Source: Gammaproteobacteria bacterium
GTDB lineage: Bacteria > Pseudomonadota > Gammaproteobacteria > Pseudomonadales > Azotimanducaceae
NCBI GenBank assembly: GCA_026706425.1
Contig: JAPOYW010000509.1
Span: 1-10,790 of the forward strand
Direction of reading: 5' to 3'
Length of the DNA stretch: 10,790 bases
In this document: positions 1 to 7,058 of the stretch, piece after piece
How the letters are laid out: every line of letters begins with the position of its first letter
Position numbering within the stretch: position 1 is the first letter of the stretch
The notes under the pieces: model-generated
Databases searched by the model: none
Seen by the model: the letters and a program-made list of their open reading frames with translations, nothing else
Told to the model about the DNA's origin: nothing
Made by a program: the position numbers and the translations under genes

Positions 1-1
1 C

Positions 2-2557
2 GGGCGCGAACATGCCGGGGGAGAACGCGGTTTCGATCAACTGCGCAACGCGCCACCGTTCGACCTGTGCCTGATCGACGAGGCCCACCAAGTGTTCGCC
101 GGCATCCACCGGCGCTTCGATCGGGACGGCATCTACGACCCGGAGAGCCCCCATGCACGCACGGCCCACCGGGTGCGCGAGATCATCGGCGCGTCGCCGG
201 TCCTCCTGCTGACTGCCACGCCGATACAGAACTCGCTCAGCGAACTCTGGGGCCTCGTGCAGTACGTCGACCCGAGCAGCACGCTGCTCGGCGACAAGGC
301 GACGTTCGAGAAGGTCTTCTGCGCCCGGGACGGTCGCACCGTCGTCGCGGAACAGGCGGAAGAGTTGAAACGGCGCCTCAACACCGTCGTGCAACGCACG
401 CTGCGTCGGCAGGCTCAGGAGTTTCTCGACAAGCCGTTCGTCGGACGACGGGCGCAACTCTTCGAGTACACCATGAGCGTGGCGGAACGAGCGCTCTACG
501 ACGACGTCACCGACTACCTGCTTCGGCCCCGGCTCTACGCCTTCCAAGGTCGCTCCCGTCAATTGCTGCTGCTCGGCTTTCACCGCCGCATGGCGTCGTC
601 CACCGCCGCGCTCGCAGCGAGTCTCGAACGCGTGGCCGGTCGGTTGCGCGACATGCTCGACGGCGAGCCGACCGACGACGGCTTGTTCGCCCGCGACCTC
701 GAGGAAGAGCACGAGCCCGACACGCCAGCCGACCCGCCAGATGCCCACGACGATCCCGACCCCGATGCCGTGCGCGACGAACTCGATACGGTGGAGGACT
801 TCATCGCGCGCGCCCATGCCCTGCCCCACGACAGCAAGGCCGCAAGCCTCGTCAAGGCCGTCAGGCTCGTGCTCGACCGGACCCCCGACCGGCGTCGCAT
901 GGTGATCTTTACCGAGTCGCTCACCACGCAGGACTATCTCCGCAGACTCCTGCTCGATCACACCGAACTGCGCGACGAAGACATCACGCTGTTCCGCGGC
1001 ACCAACGATTCCCTCCGCGCCACCGAAGCACTCGCCCGCTGGCGCGAGGAGGTGGGCGCGACGCTTCCCCGGGATCGCCGACCGAGCCCGAGCGTGGCCA
1101 TTCGGCTGGCGCTGGTGCACGAGTTCGAGACCACCTCGACGGTGATGATCGCCTCCGAAGCCGGGGCCAAGGGCTTGAATCTGCAGTTTTGCGACACGGT
1201 GGTGAACTACGACCTGCCCTGGAACCCCCAGCGCATCGAGCAGCGCATCGGCCGCTGTCATCGATACGGGCAGAAGCGCGACGTCACGGTCATCAACTTC
1301 CTCGCCGCCGACAACGAGGCGCAGCGCCTCACCTTCGAGATCTTGAGTACGAAGCTCGATCTCTTCGGCAAGGTCTTCGACGCCTCCGACGTGGTATTGC
1401 AGACGCCTCGATCCGACGCCTCGGAGGAACTCGCCTCCGCGCTGGGAACGGATTTCGAGAATCAACTGCGTCGCATCTGGGACCGCGCCCGATCCGTGCG
1501 TGAAGTCGAAGAGGAACTGCGCCGGCTGCGCGACAACATGGAGCACCGCCGCGAGGAACTCGAACGCGTGCGCCAGCGCACCGTGGGTCTGATCGAATCG
1601 GGCATCGACGACGCCGTCAGGGATGTCTTCCAGCGCATCGAGAGCGACATGCCCAAGGCGCTCGATGCCTTGGACGCAGGCCTCGAACGGGTCGTGACCG
1701 GCTTCCTGGACGGGGCGCACATCCCCTGGGGCGAAGGCGAGCGGGATGGTCGCCGCATGCTGCACATCGGTGCCCACCAGGCACTGCCCAAGCCGTTCGC
1801 GGGCGGTGTGTCCGTGGCGCTCGGGGCATCCCGCAGGCTCGACGACGTGGATTCGCTACATCTCGCCCATCCGCTGGTCCAGGCAGCCGTGGCGGACGCG
1901 CGCACCAACGGTGGCAGCTACCGCGTCCGTTTCGAACTCGGCGCCGGTGCGCCGCGCGCATTGCACCGATATCGCGCGAGCCGCGGGCGCCTGGCGCTGA
2001 CCCGGCTCGAGTATCGCGGTTTCGAGCGCGAGGACCGGCTGCGCGTCACCGCGGTGTTCGAAGACGCCCAGGTGCTGCGGCCCGCCGAAGCGGCGTTGGA
2101 GCTGCTGCGTCAACCCTGCACGGACATACCGCCGTTCGATACGCCGTTGGCGGTGACCGAGGCCCATCTCGACGAAGTGGTCGACGAGGAATTGTTCTTC
2201 GAGCAGGGCAGCGTGGCAGACACCGAACAGGCCAACTTCGAGACCGCGATGGCGCAACTCGACCGGTATCTCGCGGACCGCGCTCTGGTGCTGCGCCGCA
2301 GCCGCGAACGGCAACGCACGCGGTTGAAGAACGCGGAACGGGACCGGAGCGCCGCCAACGGTGCCGAACAACGGGCCAAGGCCGACAACCGCGTACGCGA
2401 AGCCGAACTCAGCATCGACCGGCTCGATGCCGAACTCGACGCCCTGGCGATGCGCAACGACGACGCCTACGACCGCGCCAAGGTGCGCGCCTACGAACGC
2501 CGCTATCATGCACCGCAGGCCGAGCGGCTGCTGACGGCGGAGTTCGTGATCGCATGA
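2..2557 (+). CDS. SNF2/RapA-like superfamily 2 helicase, 3' part (5' end outside window)
   Basis: The frame is open from base 2, so the gene starts left of the window; 851 residues are visible and the Walker A motif is missing from view. Counting from base 2, motif II is DEAH (residues 26-29), motif III is TATP (71-74, followed by QNSLSELW), motif V is around GAKGLNLQ (about 388-395), and motif VI is QRIGRCHRYGQ (414-424). The segment NYDLPWNPQRIEQRIGR is typical of the SNF2 helicases found in many accessory and defence loci, with RapA and DISARM DrmD as distant relatives. An acidic, Asp/Pro-rich linker (about residues 220-260) separates the two RecA lobes. After the motor come charged helical stretches (about 499-530 and 750-800) that probably form coiled coils. 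The likely role is ATP-driven translocation or remodelling on DNA; the substrate is unknown. It lies upstream of, and in line with, the nuclease and SMC-like ATPase genes. The family call is firm and the cellular job is inferred. Confidence 0.9.
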   Translation, partial: GREHAGGERGFDQLRNAPPFDLCLIDEAHQVFAGIHRRFDRDGIYDPESPHARTAHRVREIIGASPVLLLTATPIQNSLSELWGLVQYVDPSSTLLGDKATFEKVFCARDGRTVVAEQAEELKRRLNTVVQRTLRRQAQEFLDKPFVGRRAQLFEYTMSVAERALYDDVTDYLLRPRLYAFQGRSRQLLLLGFHRRMASSTAALAASLERVAGRLRDMLDGEPTDDGLFARDLEEEHEPDTPADPPDAHDDPDPDAVRDELDTVEDFIARAHALPHDSKAASLVKAVRLVLDRTPDRRRMVIFTESLTTQDYLRRLLLDHTELRDEDITLFRGTNDSLRATEALARWREEVGATLPRDRRPSPSVAIRLALVHEFETTSTVMIASEAGAKGLNLQFCDTVVNYDLPWNPQRIEQRIGRCHRYGQKRDVTVINFLAADNEAQRLTFEILSTKLDLFGKVFDASDVVLQTPRSDASEELASALGTDFENQLRRIWDRARSVREVEEELRRLRDNMEHRREELERVRQRTVGLIESGIDDAVRDVFQRIESDMPKALDALDAGLERVVTGFLDGAHIPWGEGERDGRRMLHIGAHQALPKPFAGGVSVALGASRRLDDVDSLHLAHPLVQAAVADARTNGGSYRVRFELGAGAPRALHRYRASRGRLALTRLEYRGFEREDRLRVTAVFEDAQVLRPAEAALELLRQPCTDIPPFDTPLAVTEAHLDEVVDEELFFEQGSVADTEQANFETAMAQLDRYLADRALVLRRSRERQRTRLKNAERDRSAANGAEQRAKADNRVREAELSIDRLDAELDALAMRNDDAYDRAKVRAYERRYHAPQAERLLTAEFVIA

Positions 2558-2560
2558 AAC

Positions 2561-2604
2561 GCGACCGCTACGCGGTCGCCCGAGAATTCGCTGCGCGAAT
2601 TCTC
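2561..2604. repeat. Two adjacent perfect hairpins, REP-like
   Basis: Two inverted repeats sit back to back just after the helicase stop. The first (2561-2579) has 8-bp arms, GCGACCGC and GCGGTCGC, around a 3-base loop. The second (2582-2604) has 10-bp arms, GAGAATTCGC and GCGAATTCTC, around TGC. They are two bases apart and followed by CTGTGGGCCCC. No T-run follows on either strand, so they do not look like an intrinsic terminator. Paired palindromes next to a CTGTGGG-like foot resemble intergenic REP elements of the kind handled by RAYT transposases, but that is inference. They could also stabilise the upstream mRNA or lower read-through into the nuclease gene. Confidence 0.7.
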
Positions 2605-2672
2605 CTGTGGGCCCCGTCACGGCGCGCCGCTCGGGACGGCACCGACGGCTAGGCAACAAACGACGTGTTCGT

Positions 2673-2676
2673 GGAG
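2673..2676 (+). promoter_or_regulatory. Shine-Dalgarno site for the SbcD-like gene
   Basis: GGAG lies five bases before the ATG at 2682. This decides the start over the upstream in-frame GTG at 2607, which falls directly beside the second hairpin and would add a non-conserved Arg-rich leader, and over the GTG at 2709, which has no comparable site. Confidence 0.6.
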
Positions 2677-2681
2677 TCTGC

Positions 2682-3842
2682 ATGGAACACAATTCCGGTG
2701 ACGGCGACGTGGCCCTGAAGCTGCTGCATACCGCCGACTGGCATCTCGGGCGCCGTTTCCCGGCCTTCGGGCGCGACCAGCAAGTCCTTCTCACCCGCGC
2801 CCGCCTGGAGGTGCTCGGCCGAATACTCAACGTGGCGGCGAGCCGCAACGTCGACGCCGTGCTTTGCGCCGGCGACCTGTTCGATCAGCCGTCGCCGCCG
2901 GAGGAATGGTGGCGCGGCGCACTCGGTGAGTTCGCGCGGCGCGACTGGCAACGGCCGGTGGTGCTGCTGCCCGGAAACCACGACCCGTTGACGGCGACGT
3001 CGGTCTATCACCCGAGCCACCCGTTCCGCATGGGGCTGCCCGATTTCGTCCACGTGGTGGACCGTCCCGGCTGGCAACTGCCGATCGGCGACAACGCCGT
3101 GGTGTTCGGCAATCCCTGCACGTCCCATGCGGGGCAAAGCGACCTGGCGGAAAAGCTGCCGCCTCGGGAACCCGGCGACGAGCGCATCCGGATCGGCCTG
3201 ATCCACGGCCAGACCTTCGACATCGAAGGCCATCAGACGAACTTCCCCATCGCCAGGGGTAGCGCCGAAGCGCGAGGTCTCGACTACCTGGCCATCGGCG
3301 ACACGCACGCGTTCCGGGAGGTGGAGCCTGAAGCGCCCGCACCCACCGTCTACCCCGGCGCGCCCGAGGCCACCAACTTCGGCGAGCGCGACACCGGCAA
3401 GGTCGCGCTGGTCTTCTTCCCCCTCGACCGTCGTCGCCGGGCCCGGGTGGAGTCCGAACAGGTCGGCACCTGGACCTGGGGGGAAGCTCGGTGCGACTCG
3501 CTTCTGGACCTCAAGGCGCTGCGCGCCGAGCCGGACCTGCAGCACACGGTGCTGCGCCTGACGCTGGACATGGCACTGCCGATGGCCGAGTACGACGAGG
3601 CGGAGCGCATCCTTGAAGAACTCGCAGGCTCGGAGGCGACAACGCCCCGGGTTGGCGTACTCGACGTGCGCCGGGACCGCTTTCGGCCGGCGGCGGATGG
3701 CCCGGTCGACCTCGACGACTCCCTGCCCGAGGTGCTACAGGCGTCAGCGGAGCGATTGCGGCTACGCGCCGAGATGGAACCCGAGATGGCCGGTCGAGCG
3801 CTCCACCACCTCTATCGGCTGTCACGCAAGCTCGTCGACTGA
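2682..3842 (+). CDS. SbcD/Mre11-like metallophosphoesterase (DNA nuclease subunit)
   Basis: The product has 386 residues, close to the usual size of SbcD (about 400). All calcineurin-like phosphoesterase motifs are present in order: DWH (D19, H21) after KLLHTA, GDLFD (D65, D68), GNHD (98-101), a lone His in LIHGQ (H175) and GDTH (206-209). These residues normally hold two metal ions, Mn2+ in studied Mre11/SbcD proteins, and cut DNA phosphodiester bonds. The last motif reads GDTH rather than the GHxH of classical SbcD, which points to the SbcD-like branch often paired with YhaN-type ATPases. The C-terminal 100 or so residues would be the capping and ATPase-binding region by analogy. The ATPase gene starts four bases after its stop, so the two are almost certainly made together as a nuclease-ATPase complex. 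ATG 2682 was chosen because of the GGAG ahead of it. Family call is firm; substrate is unknown. Confidence 0.92.
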   Translation: MEHNSGDGDVALKLLHTADWHLGRRFPAFGRDQQVLLTRARLEVLGRILNVAASRNVDAVLCAGDLFDQPSPPEEWWRGALGEFARRDWQRPVVLLPGNHDPLTATSVYHPSHPFRMGLPDFVHVVDRPGWQLPIGDNAVVFGNPCTSHAGQSDLAEKLPPREPGDERIRIGLIHGQTFDIEGHQTNFPIARGSAEARGLDYLAIGDTHAFREVEPEAPAPTVYPGAPEATNFGERDTGKVALVFFPLDRRRRARVESEQVGTWTWGEARCDSLLDLKALRAEPDLQHTVLRLTLDMALPMAEYDEAERILEELAGSEATTPRVGVLDVRRDRFRPAADGPVDLDDSLPEVLQASAERLRLRAEMEPEMAGRALHHLYRLSRKLVD

Positions 3843-3846
3843 CACT

Positions 3847-6800
3847 ATGTGGATCCGTCGCCTGGAAGTAGCCCACTGCGCGGGCATCGCCGCCGCCAGC
3901 GTGGACTTGGAGCCCGGCCTCAACGTGCTGCACGGGCCGAACGAACTGGGCAAATCCACCCTGGCTGCCGCCATTCGGGCCGCCCTGCTGCTGCAATCGC
4001 AATCCTCGGCGGCGGAACATCTGCGGGACTGGCACGTCGACGCGCTGCCGGAGGTGACGTTGACGTTCGAACAGGAACCGCACCGCAACTGGCGCGTTCG
4101 CAAGCGTTTCGGCGGCAGCGGCGCATTTGCCTATCTCGATTTCTCGCGCGACGGCCGGGACTTCGCCCAGGACAGCAGAGGGCGGGAGGTGGACGGCGCC
4201 CTCCAAGCGTTGCTCCGCTGGGGCATCGAAGCCCCGGGCGGACGCCGCGGTCGGCGCGGCATGCCCTCGTCGCTGATCACGACGGCACTGCTCGGGCAGC
4301 AGGAGGAGGTGACGGCGATTCTCGACGCGAGTCTCGCAGACGACGCCGACGAATCCGGGAAGCAACGCCTGACCGAGGCACTGCAGGCCCTGGCCGAAGA
4401 CCCGCGATTCAAGAGCGTGCTGAACGCCGTGCAGGACAAGGTGGATGAAGCGTTCACCGCCACCGGCCGCAGGAAGACCGGACGCGCCTCGCCATGGACC
4501 CAACTGCGGGAGGACCGCGACAACGCCACGCGGCGGAAGCGGCTGGTGGACGAGCAGTTGAACGAGAGCCGTGGCGCGCAAGAGAAGATCTCGGGCCTCG
4601 AAGAGGAGCTGACGAATGCTCGCGACGAAGCAGAGCGGGCGCGCAAGCTTCTCGCCCTGCGTCGCGACCACGAACGGGCCGTCGAAGCGCTTCGCAAAGC
4701 CGAGGACGAACGGGCACGGGTGGCGGCGGTATTCCGCCGTGTACGCGACAACCGAGCCGCCGTTGCGAAGGCGACCGGGGAAGTGGAACGCCTCGAAGCG
4801 GAACGCGAAAAGCGCGACTCGTTTCAGAGCGATCTCGATGCGCAGCGTGAAGAAGCCGAGGCGCGAGTGCGGGAACTCGAAAGCGGCAGCGCCGAACAGG
4901 GGCGGCGCCTGCGGGAGCAGGAACTCGAAACCAAGCGGGTGAAACTCGCCGCGGACCAAGACCGCCGCCGCAGCCTCGTCGACGCACTCACGAGCGCCAT
5001 CGCGCTGCACGGTCAAGTCTCCACGCTCGAGGCCGAACTCACGCGCAAACACAAGGGGCTCGACGAGGCGGACGCCGCCATCAAGCGGCACCGCGACGAA
5101 CTGCGCGATCTCGACGTGAGGCGTTGCGTGATCCGCTACCTGGCCGGGCGAACCGAAGCCGGCCGACGACGAACGGCGCTCGACGAAGCGCGGGAGCACG
5201 TCGCCGAGGCCGAGAAGCTCGACAGGCGCGCCGGGGAGCTGCGCGCCGAGGCATCGAGGCTCAATGCGCCGGACGAGGCGGAGATCGAACGCCTGCGAAC
5301 GCTGGAAACCAACCTCCGGATCGCCAGGGAGAAACTCTCGGTCGGCATCGTCGTGCAGGTCGCCCTCGCCGAGGCCCATGCCGCGGATGTCGAGGCCGAC
5401 GGCGAAGCGCCCGGTCGAGCGCTCGGAGCGGGGGACACCGCCGAGTTCGAAGCCGAGCGCGAACTGCGTCTCACCATCCCCGACATCGGCACCATCCATG
5501 TCCGGGGCGGCGGACGGGCGCTTCTTCGCGAGGCCGAGGATGCCGAAGCGAGCTGGGTGCAAGCCTCCGAACGCACGTTCGCCCGTACCGGTTGCAAGTC
5601 GGTCGACGATCTGGCGAGGCTCAGGCAGCGCGTCGACGGCCTGCTCGCCGAAGCCGCCGGGTTGGAGACGAAGGCGAGTGAAGCGCGGGTTCGCACGGAG
5701 GGCATGGATTCGCTCGAGCGCCAGTTTATCGAGGCCAACGCCGAGACCGAGAGACGGGCGACCGCCGTCAAGGCATTGCTCCGGGACGGCGAGTCCTTCG
5801 ACCAATGCATCGACAACCGAAAGACCGATGCCGAAACGACTACCGAGACGGCCATCGAGGCGCGTATGGAGCAAGTCAACGAGGCGAACCGGCAGAGTAC
5901 AGAACAGCGCAACCACTGGCGTGACGAGGCGACCCGGGACGAACGCCTAGTCGCCGTGAAGAATGCCGAGCTCAAGCCGCTCCGGGTTCGAATCGGAAAG
6001 GAGTCCGATCGCGCCGACTGGCCGCTGCAACGCGACGAAGCCAAACAGAGCGCCGACGCCACGGCAGCTTCGATGGCGGAGACCGAGACCGCGTTGCAGG
6101 CCATCCGGCAAGAGGCCACGGACGAGGTGGCGAGAGCACGCGCCGACCTCGCCGGCCTGGAGGATCGATGCACGGCGGCCCAAACGGAACTGGCGGACGC
6201 CGAACGGGCGCTGCAAGAAGCCCGCGACCGCCTCAAGGGACTGGAAGGCGAGTCGAAGCCGCTCCGGGAAGCCGCCGAGAACGAAGACCTGGATCACGCC
6301 GAGGCGGCGCGAGACGAAGCCAGACGAACGGTCGATGCGCTTGCGCCGCTTCCCGGCGAAACCCGCGACGTGGACACCGACGACCTGGTGGACGCAGCCG
6401 CTGAAGCCGAGCGTCGAGCGGACACATTGCGATCCGAATTGGACAAGGCCGAAGGCGCACTGGAACAGGTCGGCGGCCAATACCTGGAAGAGCAGGCCAC
6501 GCAGGTCGAAGAGGAAGTGGACACTCTGGACTCCCGCGAACGCGAGCTGGAACTCGACTACGGCGGCTGGCGGATGCTTCACGAGGTGCTCGAGGAAGCC
6601 GAGGAAGAGGAAACCGCGCATCTCGGCCGCGCCCTCGTCAAGCCCGTGAGTCAACGCATGGCGGCGCTCACCGGCAACCGCTACGGCGAAGTGGCGATCG
6701 ACGCGCAGCTCAATCCCGGTGGCATCGAACTCGGCGGCGACGAGCGCGACTTCGACGCGCTGTCCGCCGGGACGCGCGAGCAGCTCGCGCTGCTACTGCG

Positions 6801-7014
6801 GCTCTCCATCGCCGAAGCGCTCGACTCGTTCGTGATCCTGGACGATCAGCTCACCCAATCCGACGGCGGTCGCTTGACCTGGATGCGCGACCTGCTCGGC
6901 CAGGCCGCGGCGGCCATCCAGATCATCGTGCTGACCTGCCACCCGGACGACTATGCAACGGCGGGCGCGTGCCACACGGTGGACCTCGCGCAAAGCATCA
7001 CGCGCACGGATTAG
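3847..7014 (+). CDS. Rad50/SbcC/YhaN-like SMC-type ATPase without a zinc hook
   Basis: The product has 1055 residues. It starts MWIRRLEV, the usual first strand of these ATPases, which fixes the start although no ribosome binding site is evident; translation is probably coupled to the nuclease gene four bases upstream. Walker A is GPNELGKST (30-38). The ABC signature LSAGTREQL is at 972-980, Walker B ends ILDDQ (D999, D1000), and the switch His is H1032 in TCHPDD. In between lie long Glu/Arg/Ala-rich heptad-like stretches (about 190-480 and 590-940), the coiled-coil arms. The cysteines I found are scattered single ones, with no CxxC that could serve as a Rad50 zinc hook. A beta-rich insert at about 498-578, including RLTIPDIGTIHVRGG, interrupts the coil. 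Asp replaces the usual catalytic Glu after Walker B, as also seen in some YhaN-like ATPases. Expected role: ATP-gated DNA tethering and control of the adjacent nuclease. Confidence 0.92.
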   Translation: MWIRRLEVAHCAGIAAASVDLEPGLNVLHGPNELGKSTLAAAIRAALLLQSQSSAAEHLRDWHVDALPEVTLTFEQEPHRNWRVRKRFGGSGAFAYLDFSRDGRDFAQDSRGREVDGALQALLRWGIEAPGGRRGRRGMPSSLITTALLGQQEEVTAILDASLADDADESGKQRLTEALQALAEDPRFKSVLNAVQDKVDEAFTATGRRKTGRASPWTQLREDRDNATRRKRLVDEQLNESRGAQEKISGLEEELTNARDEAERARKLLALRRDHERAVEALRKAEDERARVAAVFRRVRDNRAAVAKATGEVERLEAEREKRDSFQSDLDAQREEAEARVRELESGSAEQGRRLREQELETKRVKLAADQDRRRSLVDALTSAIALHGQVSTLEAELTRKHKGLDEADAAIKRHRDELRDLDVRRCVIRYLAGRTEAGRRRTALDEAREHVAEAEKLDRRAGELRAEASRLNAPDEAEIERLRTLETNLRIAREKLSVGIVVQVALAEAHAADVEADGEAPGRALGAGDTAEFEAERELRLTIPDIGTIHVRGGGRALLREAEDAEASWVQASERTFARTGCKSVDDLARLRQRVDGLLAEAAGLETKASEARVRTEGMDSLERQFIEANAETERRATAVKALLRDGESFDQCIDNRKTDAETTTETAIEARMEQVNEANRQSTEQRNHWRDEATRDERLVAVKNAELKPLRVRIGKESDRADWPLQRDEAKQSADATAASMAETETALQAIRQEATDEVARARADLAGLEDRCTAAQTELADAERALQEARDRLKGLEGESKPLREAAENEDLDHAEAARDEARRTVDALAPLPGETRDVDTDDLVDAAAEAERRADTLRSELDKAEGALEQVGGQYLEEQATQVEEEVDTLDSRERELELDYGGWRMLHEVLEEAEEEETAHLGRALVKPVSQRMAALTGNRYGEVAIDAQLNPGGIELGGDERDFDALSAGTREQLALLLRLSIAEALDSFVILDDQLTQSDGGRLTWMRDLLGQAAAAIQIIVLTCHPDDYATAGACHTVDLAQSITRTD

Positions 7015-7015
7015 A

Positions 7016-7058
7016 ATAGGTTGAAATATGAGCGTATAACGCTCATATTTCAATCTAT
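7016..7058. repeat. Perfect 15-bp palindrome overlapping the start of the DUF4143 gene
   Basis: The arms TTGAAATATGAGCGT (7021-7035) and ACGCTCATATTTCAA (7039-7053) are perfectly complementary around the loop ATA. In RNA the stem could extend outward by one G-U pair (7020/7054) and four Watson-Crick pairs to 7016/7058, giving about 20 pairs and placing the first two bases of the ATG at 7057 in the stem. It is an AT-rich island in otherwise GC-rich sequence, directly after the stop of the SMC-like gene. No T-run follows, so a terminator is unlikely. It could be an operator, an RNA element that hides the start codon, or the edge of an inserted gene cassette. Confidence 0.8.
7021..7049 (+). promoter_or_regulatory. 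Possible promoter inside the palindrome
   Basis: TTGAAA (7021-7026) matches five of six bases of a sigma-70 -35 box. With a 17-base spacer the -10 position is CATATT (7044-7049), four of six. A transcript from it would begin near 7056-7057, at the ATG itself, so it would be leaderless; that fits the lack of a Shine-Dalgarno site. The boxes lie in the two palindrome arms, so a protein bound there would block transcription. This is inference from weak matches. Confidence 0.3.

Noticed and set aside
67..1503. 478-codon plus-strand frame overlapping the helicase
   Set aside because: Arg/Pro/His-rich shadow of the helicase, which has motifs II to VI in the other frame.
2561..2604. Hairpin pair as the start of a CRISPR array or as an insertion sequence end
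   Set aside because: No repeated spacer pattern, no transposase and no target duplication are visible.
2607..2681. Earlier GTG start for the SbcD-like gene
   Set aside because: It lies right beside the hairpin pair, has no ribosome binding site and gives an Arg-rich leader not expected in the family; ATG 2682 has GGAG.
3511..5916. 801-codon open frame on the minus strand opposite the nuclease and SMC-like genes
   Set aside because: It runs antisense to two genes with clear motifs; long shadow frames are expected in GC-rich coding DNA. Its translation shows no recognisable motif.
7016..7058. Palindrome as an intrinsic terminator of the SMC-like gene
   Set aside because: The stem is AT-rich at its base and no T-run follows on either strand.
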